Shown: positions 48,880-57,652 of the stretch, piece by piece
Layout: each line of letters opens with the position of its first letter
How positions within the stretch are numbered: the stretch's first letter is position 1
Origin: JAJAZB01 sp964244295
Lineage (GTDB): Bacteria > Bacteroidota > Bacteroidia > Cytophagales > Spirosomataceae
Direction: 5' to 3'
DNA length: 64,000 bases
Assembly (NCBI GenBank): GCA_964244295.1
Contig: CAXTIG010000012.1
Coordinates: 1 to 64,000 of the forward strand
Notes under the pieces: model-generated
Database searches by the model: none
The model's input: the letters and a program-made list of their open reading frames with translations, nothing else
Told to the model about the DNA's origin: nothing
Made by a program: the position numbers and the translations under genes

Positions 48880-49287
48880 ATGTTCTCTCACCAAACCACC
48901 TACCGCGTCCGCTACGCCGATACCGATCAAATGGGCTACGTGTACTACGGCAACTACGCCCGGTTGTTTGAAATCGGGCGGGTGGAGGCCCTGCGGAGCC
49001 TGGGCTTTACGTACCGCGAACTGGAGGCATCGGGGGTGTGGATGCCGGTTTATGAGCTGCACACCCGGTTTTACCAACCCGCCCGGTACGATGATTTGCT
49101 GACCATTGAAACGCGAATCGCGCAGCCACCCAGCGTCCGGATCGGGTTCGAGTACGAGGTGCGCAGCGAGGTCGGTGCCCGGCTTGCTACCGGGCAAACC
49201 ACGCTGGTGTTCGTGCGGGCGGCTACCCAGCGACCCATGCCCGCCCCGCCGGAATTAGGGAAAAAACTAAGCCCTTTTTTTACGTGA
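48880..49287 (+). CDS. 4HBT-family acyl-CoA thioesterase (YbgC-like)
   Basis: 135 residues, hot-dog fold. RVRYADTDQMGYVYYGNYARLFEIGRVEALRSLGFTY is the family signature with the catalytic Asp. Hydrolyses acyl-CoA or 4-hydroxybenzoyl-CoA-like thioesters; substrate unknown. GTGA overlap (the start of the next gene inside its stop) links it to the BrkB gene, and the pair follows mltG across an inverted repeat. Confidence 0.92.
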   Translation: MFSHQTTYRVRYADTDQMGYVYYGNYARLFEIGRVEALRSLGFTYRELEASGVWMPVYELHTRFYQPARYDDLLTIETRIAQPPSVRIGFEYEVRSEVGARLATGQTTLVFVRAATQRPMPAPPELGKKLSPFFT

Positions 49288-50216
49288 AACCCTTCCGCGA
49301 ACGCCGCCTCGTCGTGCGATTTAAAAATGTGCTCAAAGCCTGGCACCTGCAAGATGGGGCGGTGACGGTGTACACGGTGCTGAAAATTCTGCTGGACAAA
49401 CTCGTTCGCTTCGACATCGACCAGCGGGCGGCGTCGGTGGCGTACAACTTTACGCTGGCCATTTTTCCGGCCATCATTTTTCTGTTCACGCTCATTCCCT
49501 ACGTGCCCATCCGCAACTTCGACGTGCAGATTATGCATTTTCTGGAAGAAGCCATTCCGGGCGGAATTTTTGAAGAAGCCGAAGCGACGATTCAGGACAT
49601 CGTAAGCCGCCGAAACTCCAACGTGCTCTCGATTGGTTTTTTGCTCACGGTTTACGCCTCCACGAGCGGCATGATGGCCCTGATGCGGGCGTTTAACATG
49701 ACCGACCACATCACCGAGCAGCGGAGTTGGCTCAAGGCGCGGTTGGTGGGGTTGGCGCTCACCTTCGTGTTGGTGTTTATTTTGTTTATCGCCATTGCGG
49801 TACTCATCGTTGGGCGAATTGTGACCGATACCTTGTTCTCGTTTTCACCCGACATCACGTACTTCACCATCCAGGGTTTGGGTTATTTTACCGTGTTCCT
49901 GGTGTTTTTCGTCGCGGTTTCCCTCATCTACCAGTGGGGACCGTCGCTGCCGCACCGCTGGCGGTTTGTCAACGTTGGGTCGGTGGTGGCTTCGGTGCTG
50001 CTGATTTTGGTGACCAATGGCTTTTCGTACTACCTCTCCAATTTTGCCTCCTACAACCGCCTCTACGGGGCCGTGGGTACGCTCATCGCGCTGATGGTAT
50101 GGCTGTACCTGGTTTCGATGATTCTGATTCTGGGTTTTGAAATCAACGCCAGCCTCGAAGCGGCGGCTCACCAAAACCAGGGAAGGAGCGGGGAAGAAGT
50201 CGTGGGCGGGGCCTGA
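49284..50216 (+). CDS. YihY/BrkB-family membrane protein
   Basis: 310 residues with six membrane helices and the family motifs RAASVAYNFTLAIFPAIIFLFTLIPYVP and YGAVGTLIALMVWLYLVSMILILGFEINA. Role poorly known; once taken for RNase BN, now considered a transporter-like membrane protein. GTG start at 49284 overlaps the thioesterase stop by 4 bases. Confidence 0.92.
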   Translation: MKPFRERRLVVRFKNVLKAWHLQDGAVTVYTVLKILLDKLVRFDIDQRAASVAYNFTLAIFPAIIFLFTLIPYVPIRNFDVQIMHFLEEAIPGGIFEEAEATIQDIVSRRNSNVLSIGFLLTVYASTSGMMALMRAFNMTDHITEQRSWLKARLVGLALTFVLVFILFIAIAVLIVGRIVTDTLFSFSPDITYFTIQGLGYFTVFLVFFVAVSLIYQWGPSLPHRWRFVNVGSVVASVLLILVTNGFSYYLSNFASYNRLYGAVGTLIALMVWLYLVSMILILGFEINASLEAAAHQNQGRSGEEVVGGA

Positions 50217-50220
50217 AAAA

Positions 50221-50251
50221 AACTACCGCGCCCCAGTGGAGCGCGGTAGTT
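50221..50251 (+). terminator. hairpin after the BrkB gene
   Basis: AACTACCGCGC pairs with GCGCGGTAGTT around a nine-base loop. No long T tract follows, so termination may be weak or rho-assisted. Confidence 0.65.
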
Positions 50252-50469
50252 CAAGTAACCCTAACCCATAAAAATCAATATCGCTTGACTCAGTAAGAAG
50301 ATGAAAAATCAAACGTTGACTTCAAAAAGACTAACGAAAAACGTGCCAGCATGGTTGGCTGGGTCTTTTAATTTAACGTTTGTTAACAGGGAGCGAATCG
50401 GTTACAAACGTGCCTGGCGATACCTTTTGGAGGTTTTAATCCGTCAAGCGTTTAATTCAAAATGGAACA

Positions 50470-51435
50470 GTGAACGCTTCAGCTCCGCTCGTCTCGGTCA
50501 TCTGCCTGTGCCACAACCAGGCCCGGTTCGTCCGACGGGCGCTCGATTCGGTGCTGGCCCAGACCTACCCGTCGGTTGAAGTATTCGTTATCGACGATGC
50601 CAGCACCGATGGCAGCCCGAAGGTGATTCAAACGTTTTTGGTGGAAAACCCAACGGTCAAGGGCTTCTTTTTTGCCGAAAATCGAGGCAATTGCCGGGCC
50701 TTCAACCACGCATTTCGACACGCTCAGGGAGAATTTATCCTCGATCTCGCCGCCGACGATGTGCTGCTGCCCGAACGCATCGCCCGGCAGGTGGCGGGGT
50801 TCCAAACCGCTGGCGAAGAGGTCGGCGTGCTGTTTCACAATGCCCGGTTGATCGACGAAAACGGTGCCCCCCTCGGCCTGTATTTCCCAATTGACGAACG
50901 CGGAAGCAGCCGGGTTCGCGTACCCGAAGGCGATTTGTTCGCCGCATTGCTCCGCCATCGCCCCGTCTGCTCACCGACCATGCTCACCCGCCGGGCCGTG
51001 TTAGACGAACTAAGCGGGTACGACGAAACCCTGGCCTACGAAGATTTCGATTTCTGGGTGCGTTCCTCCCGAACCTGGCTTTACGCTTACCAGGATGAGA
51101 TTTTGACCGAAAAACGCATCCGGCCCGGCTCGCTCGGCGGGCGCTTGTACCAGTTCCGCAACGACCTGCTGCCCGCCGCCCTGCGGGTCTGTCAGAAAGC
51201 CGCCGTCTTGGTTCGCACGCCCGACGAACGGGCATCGCTGGATTTTCGGCTGCGGTATTTTCTGCGGCAATCCTGGTACGCCGGCCATTTCGAGCTGGCG
51301 GAGCAATTCGCTCACCTCCTCGAAAAACCCGATCGGCCCACCCGCCTCGTCTTGCTCGCCTGTCGCTGGCGGGTGCCGGTACACGGCGCGTACGCTCGCT
51401 ACCGGCGCTGGCAATCCTTCCGGCGGGGCTGGTAA
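50470..51435 (+). CDS. family 2 glycosyltransferase
   Basis: 321 residues, GT-A fold. PLVSVICLCHNQARFVRRALDSVLAQTYP, VIDDASTDGS and the LAADDVLLPERI segment (DxD-like) are visible; the rest fits a GT2 enzyme transferring sugars to cell-surface polysaccharide. Start is a GTG at 50470. About 218 AT-richer bases lie between the BrkB hairpin and the start with no clear gene; an ORF from 50301 crossing into this gene has no support. Confidence 0.88.
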   Translation: MNASAPLVSVICLCHNQARFVRRALDSVLAQTYPSVEVFVIDDASTDGSPKVIQTFLVENPTVKGFFFAENRGNCRAFNHAFRHAQGEFILDLAADDVLLPERIARQVAGFQTAGEEVGVLFHNARLIDENGAPLGLYFPIDERGSSRVRVPEGDLFAALLRHRPVCSPTMLTRRAVLDELSGYDETLAYEDFDFWVRSSRTWLYAYQDEILTEKRIRPGSLGGRLYQFRNDLLPAALRVCQKAAVLVRTPDERASLDFRLRYFLRQSWYAGHFELAEQFAHLLEKPDRPTRLVLLACRWRVPVHGAYARYRRWQSFRRGW

Positions 51436-51437
51436 GC

Positions 51438-52112
51438 TTACCTTTTTGAGGAGCCACGTACAATCAATTCCGTTTTCAGGATATCCGTCCGGGTCGCAAA
51501 CGCATCGCCCGCCGCCAGTTGTTCCAGCATCAGCCGCGCTGCCCATGTCGGGCGGTAGCCCTGTCCGATGAGATGCTCCACGGCCCCGAACGCGCCTTCG
51601 TAATCGTCCACAACCACGCGGGCGGTGTCGAGTTCGGGGCAAATCCGGTTGAAAAATACGAGCAGCCCCCCCCGCCGCTCCAGCGCCCGGAAGTGATCGA
51701 CGTTGTTGGTCTGAGTCGTCAGCGACACCAGCAGGCCGTCCACCCGGCTCGCCATCAAGGCTTTCACGTTCGCCACCTCCGTTTCGTACGATTCCGCCGA
51801 CTGGCAAATCATCAAATTGTACCCCGCCCGTTGCAGCACTTCCTGCGCCCCGACGATCACGTTCGGGAAAAAGTAGTGGTAAAACTCCGGCACGATCATC
51901 CCAATCACGTTGCTGCGGCTTTTCACCAACCCGTAGGCCATCAGGTTGGGCTGGTAGTCGAGGCTTTGGGCCAGGTCGAGCACGGCCTTGCGGGTGCCGG
52001 GGTGAATGTCGGGTTGGTCGCGGAGGGCGCGGGAAACGGTGGATTTTGAAATGCCCAGGTCACGGGCCAAATCTACGATGGTGGTCTGGTGGCGTTGCCC
52101 GCCGCGACTCAC
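51438..52112 (-). CDS. LacI-family regulator with internal deletion
   Basis: 224 residues, about 115 fewer than a normal LacI. The HTH (TTIVDLARDLGISKSTVSRALRDQPDIHP) and the first half of the sugar-binding domain (VIGMIVPEFYHYFFPNVI, VDGLLVSLTTQTNNVDHF, VVVDDYEGAFGAVEHLIGQGY) are normal. It then jumps from GQGYR to a C-terminal block (AARLMLEQLAAGDAFATRTDILKTELIVRGSS) that is usually far downstream, so an in-frame deletion removed the middle of the effector domain. Frame intact; ligand control should be lost. GTG start at 52112. Confidence 0.8.
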   Translation of the reverse strand: MSRGGQRHQTTIVDLARDLGISKSTVSRALRDQPDIHPGTRKAVLDLAQSLDYQPNLMAYGLVKSRSNVIGMIVPEFYHYFFPNVIVGAQEVLQRAGYNLMICQSAESYETEVANVKALMASRVDGLLVSLTTQTNNVDHFRALERRGGLLVFFNRICPELDTARVVVDDYEGAFGAVEHLIGQGYRPTWAARLMLEQLAAGDAFATRTDILKTELIVRGSSKR

Positions 52113-53258
52113 CGCCGGGGGCTGGGGCAGGGTGAAATGCACCGTGCATCTTTTGCAGAAAAACCGCTGCCGACCCCGGATGATTCCGGCTTTGGTGACG
52201 GTTTCGGACTGCTGTTTGCCCACACGGGCCGCAACCTCAAATCGTTTTTTGCGGGCGGTGAGGCGGTACCCTGGTTCATCGGCGGGTTGTCGCTGTTCAT
52301 GTCGTTTTTTTCGGCGGGCACTTTCGTGGCCTGGGGCAGCATCGCCTACCAGCACGGCTGGGTGGCCGTGACCATTCAGTGGACGATGTGCATCGGTGCG
52401 CTCGTAACGGGCTTTTTTCTGGCCCCGCGCTGGAAAGCCACCGGCAACCTCACCGCCGCCGAGTTCATCCGCGATCGGCTCGGCGAGCGCGTGCAGAAGC
52501 TGTTTATTTTCATTTTCACGCTCGTTTCGGTCTTCATCAAAGGCTCCGTGCTGTACCCGGTGGCGAAACTGGTGAGTGTATCGCTGGGCTTTCCGCTCAC
52601 CGAATTCACCATCGTGCTGGGCCTGTTCATGATTTCGTACACCGCCATCGGCGGACTGTGGGCGGTGATGGTGACGGACATCCTGCAATTCGTCATTCTG
52701 ACGGCGGCGGTGGCGATTTTGCTGCCGCTCGCGCTGGGCAAAACGGGGGCGGGGCAGAACCTGGCGCTGAAAATCGAGCCGGGACTCGCCTGTTTTTCAC
52801 CGAAACTAATCCGCAACGGCGTGCAGCGCCCCACCCACCAGCCCAACGCCTGGGCAGCCGCCCCGCAGGACGCCGCTCCGCGCCTGACGCTGGAATGGCC
52901 CGAACCCCAGCGGATTTCCCGTGTAGAACTCAGCTTCGACACCGATTTCGACCATCCGATGGAGACCGTGCTGATGCAGCACCCAGCGGCCGAAATGCCG
53001 TTTTGCGTTCGGCACTCCCGCGTGCGCGACGAAGCCGGGAATTTGCTTTTTGAAGAAACCGCCAACCACCAGACCCGGCGGACGATTCGGTTTGCCGCGC
53101 CGGTCACGACCCGGAAATTAGCACCCCAGCGCCGACATTCCGGCGGCGCTGATGGAGTTGCGGTGCTACGAAGCCTGACGCGGGCGGCAGCCGGGCGTTT
53201 GAAATCGGGGCGTTGGTGGGTAGAATTTTGGGAGAGCGGGCTTAACGGGGAAGTCTAA
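52089..53258 (+). pseudogene. chimeric remnant: sodium:solute symporter fused to oxidoreductase tail
   Basis: One open frame (GTG at 52089), built of pieces. From about 52238 it encodes the first part of a sodium/solute symporter (NLKSFFAGGEAVPWFIGGLSLFM to ILLPLALGK, about 200 of some 560 residues, TM1 not evident). At about 52755 it changes to the C-terminal F5/8-type region of an FAD-dependent oxidoreductase (IRNGVQRPTHQPNAWAA, LTLEWPEPQRISRVELSFDTDF). After TTRKL another deletion shifts the frame; IPAALMELRCYEA* is found in another frame near 53140-53190. The last 20 codons match nothing. It begins inside the LacI HTH on the other strand. Not a functional gene. Confidence 0.75.
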
Positions 53259-53275
53259 AACGTTCAATTTATCCC

Positions 53276-55168
53276 ATGAAAACAGCCGCGCTTTTCTTGC
53301 TTCTGGTGCTACCCGTGTCGGGAATGGGTCAGCCTACTGCCGCTGGTGGAGCGAAACCGGACTGGGCCACCGTGAAACTGCCGGATCACCCCCGTATTTT
53401 GCTGCTGAATGGCGAAGAAAAGGCCATCCGGCAAACCACCGACCGGGATGAAACCTGGCGCAGCGTCCACCAGATTATTCTGACGGAAAGTGATGCGTTG
53501 CTCAACGCCGCTCCCCTCGAACGCATCCAGATTGGCAGGCGCCTGCTCGACAAATCGCGGGAATGCCTACGCCGGGTATTTTTTCTGTCCTACGCCTGGA
53601 GGCTGACCCACCAGGAAAAATACCGGGCGAGGGCCGAAAAAGAATTGCTGGCGGTAGCCGCTTTCAGCGATTGGAACCCCGCTCATTTTCTCGACGTGGC
53701 CGAAATGACGATGGCCGTGGCTATTGGCTACGATTGGCTCTACCCGAGTTTGTCGGAGGCCTCGCGCAGGGCGATTAAAACAGCCATTCTGAAAAAAGGA
53801 CTGGATCCGTCGCTCGACCCGAAGTACAACGGCTGGCTGAGGTCGTCAAACAACTGGAATCAGGTTTGCAACGCCGGGATGACCTACGGGGCGCTGGCGA
53901 TTTACGAAGACCATCCCGCTTTTGCCCAGCTACTCATCGACCGGGCCATTGAAACGGTGGTGGTGTCGATGCACGATTACGCTCCCGACGGCGCGTATCC
54001 CGAAGGCTACGGCTATTGGGGCTACGGCACCAGCTTCAACGTACTGTTGAACAGTGCCCTCGAAAAAGCGTTTGGTACCGATTTTGGTCTGAATGCCCAG
54101 CCTGGTTTTCTGAAAACGGCCGGTTACCTCGCCAACATGACGGGGCCATCGGGCACTTCCTTCAACTACTCCGATGCCGGGACGGGCGGCGAATTACAAC
54201 CCGCCATGTTCTGGTTTGCGCAGAAACAAAAAGACCCCTCCCTGTTGTGGGTGGAAAAAAGCCGATTACTCAACAACGGAGCCAGTAAGTCCGTGAAAAA
54301 CCGCCTTCTGCCCGCTCTGATGCTTTGGAACGGCGGAGTTTCAATGAGTAGTATTTCCGAATCCAAGGCCAAACTTTGGCAGGGCGACGGCAAAAATCCG
54401 GTGGCGTTGATGCGCTCGTCCTGGTCCGACCCGGCGGCCCTTTTTGTGGGCATGAAGGGCGGATCGCCCTCCGTCAATCACGCCCACATGGATGTCGGCT
54501 CGTTTGTGATGGAGGCCGACGGGGTGCGCTGGGCCATGGATTTCGGGATGCAGAGCTACGAGTCGCTGGAATCGAAGGGTGTCAAACTCTGGGACAAGGG
54601 CCAGGACTCCCAGCGTTGGCAGGTGTTTCGGTACGGCAATCAGGTTCACAACACGCTGACGGTCAACGGTTCGCTTCAGCACGTGGAAGGCCACGCCCCG
54701 CTGACGAGCCACTCCACCAACGTGTCGATGATGAACGCCACCACTGATTTGAGTGCACTGTACAAAGGCGAACTGATGAAAGCGGTCCGGGGCATCGGAA
54801 TCGTGAATGGGGCCTACGTCCTGGTTCGGGATGAACTCGAAAGCCCCGCCAAAGAAACCAACGTGCGCTGGACGCTCCTGACGCCCGCCTCGGTTAACCT
54901 AACGGGACCCAACACGGCGGAACTGACGAAGGACGGCAAAAAACTGCTGCTCCAGGTGAAGGAACCGGCCAGCGTGACGATGAAAACCTGGAGTACCGAG
55001 CCGACCCACGACTACGACGCGCCCAACCCCGGTACGACGCTGGTAGGGTTTGAAGTAAAAATTCCAGCAAATTCTAAAGCCGCGCTTTCGGTGTTGCTGG
55101 TGCCTTCGGGTGCCGCCGGAAAAGCGGCTACGGCGACAGTTGAGCCGCTCGCGAACTGGCCGCGCTGA
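53276..55168 (+). CDS. heparinase II/III-family polysaccharide lyase (oligo-alginate-lyase-like)
   Basis: 630 residues with a signal peptide (MKTAALFLLLVLPVSGMGQ). N-terminal alpha/alpha toroid with LPDHPRILLLNGEEKAIRQT, NNWNQVCNAGMTYGALAIY and PDGAYPEGYGYWGYGTSFN, then a beta-sandwich heparinase II/III domain (SPSVNHAHMDVGSFVMEADGVRWAMDFGM, with His and Tyr that are usually catalytic, and a GNQVHNTL motif). It depolymerises uronate-containing polymers by beta elimination. Length is usual for the family. The degraded LacI, symporter and oxidoreductase before it suggest that the rest of the locus decayed. Confidence 0.9.
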   Translation: MKTAALFLLLVLPVSGMGQPTAAGGAKPDWATVKLPDHPRILLLNGEEKAIRQTTDRDETWRSVHQIILTESDALLNAAPLERIQIGRRLLDKSRECLRRVFFLSYAWRLTHQEKYRARAEKELLAVAAFSDWNPAHFLDVAEMTMAVAIGYDWLYPSLSEASRRAIKTAILKKGLDPSLDPKYNGWLRSSNNWNQVCNAGMTYGALAIYEDHPAFAQLLIDRAIETVVVSMHDYAPDGAYPEGYGYWGYGTSFNVLLNSALEKAFGTDFGLNAQPGFLKTAGYLANMTGPSGTSFNYSDAGTGGELQPAMFWFAQKQKDPSLLWVEKSRLLNNGASKSVKNRLLPALMLWNGGVSMSSISESKAKLWQGDGKNPVALMRSSWSDPAALFVGMKGGSPSVNHAHMDVGSFVMEADGVRWAMDFGMQSYESLESKGVKLWDKGQDSQRWQVFRYGNQVHNTLTVNGSLQHVEGHAPLTSHSTNVSMMNATTDLSALYKGELMKAVRGIGIVNGAYVLVRDELESPAKETNVRWTLLTPASVNLTGPNTAELTKDGKKLLLQVKEPASVTMKTWSTEPTHDYDAPNPGTTLVGFEVKIPANSKAALSVLLVPSGAAGKAATATVEPLANWPR

Positions 55169-55246
55169 GTCGTCCGACGAGTCGGACGACTCGTCGGGAT
55201 TTATAATCCCGACGCGCAGAGCGGCGGATTTATAATCCGCGACATC
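55168..55246. repeat. cluster of small palindromes with a shared GGATTTATAATCC core
   Basis: GTCGTCCGAC/GTCGGACGAC at 55168-55189 is followed by CGTCGGGATTTATAATCCCGACG and GCGGATTTATAATCCGC. The last two share the 13-base core GGATTTATAATCC. It is the whole spacer after the heparinase gene, before the Sua5/YciO gene. Confidence 0.8.
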
Positions 55247-55275
55247 GTAGCTTGCCGCAAATTGAAGCAACAACG

Positions 55276-55899
55276 ATGGCTGAATTCATAAAACTTTATC
55301 CTCAGAACCCCGACCTCCGTCGCATCCGGTACGTAGCCGAGGTGCTGCGCAACGGCGGACTGGTCATATACCCCACCGATACCGTGTACGGGCTAGGCTG
55401 CGACATCCACAACGCCCGCGCCGTGGAACGCGTAGCGCGGGTGAAGGGCCTGCGGCCCCAGAAAGCCGATTTTTCGTTCATCTGCTACGATCTGAGCCAC
55501 ATTTCCGATTACGCGAAGGTGTCGAACGTAGCCTTTAAACTGATGAAAAAGGCCCTGCCTGGTCCGTTTACCTTCGTGCTCGACGTGAGTGGGAAAGTGC
55601 CTAAACTGCTCCACTCCAACCGGAAAACCGTCGGCATCCGGGTGCCCGACAACGATATCCCGCGCCACCTCGTCCAGGAACTCGGCAACCCCATCATCAC
55701 CACTTCCATTCGCGACGAAGACGACGTGGTGGAATACTCGACGGACCCGGAATTGATTTTCGAGAAATACCAGCACCTCGTCGACGTGGTCATCGACGGT
55801 GGCTACGGCCAGAATATTCCTTCGACCATCGTGGACGCGACGACCGATGAGTTTGAGATTATCCGGCAAGGATTGGGAGAGTTGCAGGCGTTTTTGTAA
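55276..55899 (+). CDS. Sua5/YciO/YrdC-family protein (L-threonylcarbamoyladenylate synthase type)
   Basis: 207 residues, YciO-like member of the Sua5/YrdC family. GGLVIYPTDTVYGLGCDIHNARAVERVARVKGLRPQKADFSFICYDL and RKTVGIRVPDNDIPRHLVQELGNPIITTS are diagnostic. YrdC makes threonylcarbamoyl-AMP for tRNA t6A; YciO paralogues are less certain. The ATG at 55276 is chosen from the family start (an earlier in-frame codon is at 55252). Confidence 0.9.
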   Translation: MAEFIKLYPQNPDLRRIRYVAEVLRNGGLVIYPTDTVYGLGCDIHNARAVERVARVKGLRPQKADFSFICYDLSHISDYAKVSNVAFKLMKKALPGPFTFVLDVSGKVPKLLHSNRKTVGIRVPDNDIPRHLVQELGNPIITTSIRDEDDVVEYSTDPELIFEKYQHLVDVVIDGGYGQNIPSTIVDATTDEFEIIRQGLGELQAFL

Positions 55900-55914
55900 A
55901 CGTTACGTTGCTGA

Positions 55915-56772
55915 TTATGACTTCACGTAATCGGCCCGCTTGTGCTTCCAGCGCCTATGCGACCAAAGCCAAGTGGCGGGTTGCTCCCGGATGAATGCTT
56001 CCAATTTTTCCACGTACCGGTCGATCAGCGCATTCGTCGGCAGGTCGGTGTAGGGCGGTTCGCCCAGCCGGTGGGCCGACATTTCGTAGTACCCCCGCCG
56101 CAGCCGCTTCATGCTGATGAACACCACCGGGTAGCCAAACTTGCGGGCCAGTTTTTCGGTGCCGGTGAAAAAGTCCGTTTCCTGGTGCAGAAACTCCCGC
56201 CAGTAGGCCGTTTCGGGTTCTTCGGCGGCCTGGTCGGCCACTAGCCCCACGAGGCGCACTTCGCCGCGCCGTTTCACCATGTCGCGCAGCAGGCTTTGCA
56301 TGGGCAGGGGCACCGTGCCGAAACGACTGCGGATGTCGTGCATCAGCCGGTCGAAAAATAAATTGCTCAGGGGTTTGTACACCACGTCGAGGCCGGGCAG
56401 TTCGAGGCGCGTGCGCATGGCCGACCATTCCCAATTGCCCAGGTGCGAGGTCATGCCTAGAACCACCGTCCCGCGCTGGGCGTACGTTTTAAACGCGTCG
56501 GCGTCGCGGGTCACGACCCGGCGGCGGAGTTCGGCCTCGGAAATCGTCAGGCCCTTGAGGGTTTCAATGAACACGTCGCCGAGGTTTCGGTAAAAGTAAT
56601 TGGCCAGTCGGCGGCGTTCCGACTCGGTTTTTTCGGGAAAGGCATTTTGTAAATTTTCCAGAACTACCGACCAACGGTAGCGCAACCCGTACCGTAAAAC
56701 CAAGTAAAAAAAATCGGAGAGTACGTAAAGCAACGAAAGCGGAAGGCGGGAGAATGCTTTGAAAAATACCAT
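55915..56772 (-). CDS. lysophospholipid/lipid A acyltransferase family (LpxL-like)
   Basis: 285 residues. N-terminal membrane helix (about 10-28), then the LpxL/HtrB fold: SHLGNWEW (H-x4-E), the VVYKPLSNLFFDRLMHDIRSRFG region and GLVADQAAEEP. Attaches a secondary acyl chain to lipid A or a related lipid at the inner membrane. It is convergent with the Sua5/YciO gene and divergent from WbqC, 102 bases apart. Confidence 0.9.
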   Translation of the reverse strand: MVFFKAFSRLPLSLLYVLSDFFYLVLRYGLRYRWSVVLENLQNAFPEKTESERRRLANYFYRNLGDVFIETLKGLTISEAELRRRVVTRDADAFKTYAQRGTVVLGMTSHLGNWEWSAMRTRLELPGLDVVYKPLSNLFFDRLMHDIRSRFGTVPLPMQSLLRDMVKRRGEVRLVGLVADQAAEEPETAYWREFLHQETDFFTGTEKLARKFGYPVVFISMKRLRRGYYEMSAHRLGEPPYTDLPTNALIDRYVEKLEAFIREQPATWLWSHRRWKHKRADYVKS

Positions 56773-56874
56773 TCGTTCGGCGATGCGGATAAGGAAATCG
56801 CGGTTTTTGGAGAATTCGACTACAAAAGTTTAAAATTTTTTGCAGACCTAACTTTTCTTTCCTTTCTTTCTAAC

Positions 56875-57528
56875 GTGTTTTTTGAAAACAACGCTCCGAC
56901 GGACGGGATTGTACTTGAGCTACATTACCTGCCGACGCTGGAGTATTTCACTGCCTTGCTTCATTACGGGGCCGTACACCTGGAGGGCGGCGAGACGTTT
57001 CAAAAACAAACGGGGCGAAACCGCTGCCAGATTCTGACGGCGCAGGGCGTGGACACGCTCATCGTGCCGGTGTTGGAGGGACGTTCGCACGTACCCATAC
57101 GCGAGGCCCGCATTGATTACGGGCAGCCCTGGGTGAATCGACACTGGCGAGCCATCCGGACGGCTTATGGGAAGGCGCCTTTTTTCGAGCACTACGGGGA
57201 AGGTTACGAGGCAGTGTATCAAAAAAAACCTGCCTTTTTGTTTGATTTGAATCTGGAATTGCTGACAATTTGTCTTCGCCAGTTGCGCTGGAACCTGCCA
57301 GTTACCGTGACCGAACACTCCGAGTTCATTGATGCTCAGGAGTTTCGAGACGCCAGGGGGCTTATCCACCCCAAGCGACCCGTGGCCGAACGCCCTTTTT
57401 ACCGCCCCGTTCCCTACCACCAGACCTTTGGGGAACAGTTTTTTCCCAACCTCAGTATCCTCGACCTGCTCTTCAACCTCGGCCCCCGCGCTACCGACCT
57501 ACTTCGCCAATCCGTTGCCGCCGAATGA
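56875..57528 (+). CDS. WbqC-family protein
   Basis: 217 residues, GTG start. Family motifs are LHYLPTLEYFTALLHYGAVHLE, QKQTGRNRCQILTAQGVDTLIVPV, RIDYGQPWVNRHWRAIRTAYGKAPFFEHYG and the C-terminal FFPNLSILDLLFNLGP. WbqC-like proteins are linked to surface polysaccharide or lipid synthesis in some species but the activity is uncertain. Cytosolic. Confidence 0.9.
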   Translation: MFFENNAPTDGIVLELHYLPTLEYFTALLHYGAVHLEGGETFQKQTGRNRCQILTAQGVDTLIVPVLEGRSHVPIREARIDYGQPWVNRHWRAIRTAYGKAPFFEHYGEGYEAVYQKKPAFLFDLNLELLTICLRQLRWNLPVTVTEHSEFIDAQEFRDARGLIHPKRPVAERPFYRPVPYHQTFGEQFFPNLSILDLLFNLGPRATDLLRQSVAAE

Positions 57529-57566
57529 ACAAAGCGTTTTGAGATGCTGTTAGGCCAAAACAATAC

Positions 57567-57614
57567 CCCTGCGTTTACCCCCTCCCCCTAAAAGGGGGTA
57601 AATCGCAGGGGGTG
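57567..57614. repeat. hairpin before clpC (TTTACCCCCT/AGGGGGTAAA)
   Basis: ACCCCTGCG-TTTACCCCCT pairs with AGGGGGTAAATCGCAGGGGGT with small differences. It lies between the wbqC-like gene and clpC, ends 38 bases before the clpC start and may form in the leader. Confidence 0.75.
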
Positions 57615-57652
57615 AGACCACCGACACGATCTAAACGACCAACCTCCACAGA

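Noticed and set aside
50301..50579. 92-codon frame before the glycosyltransferase
   Set aside because: Runs into the GT gene in another frame and shows no domain.
51438..55168. Complete novel polysaccharide operon
   Set aside because: Only the lyase is intact; the other parts are recognisable fragments of known families.
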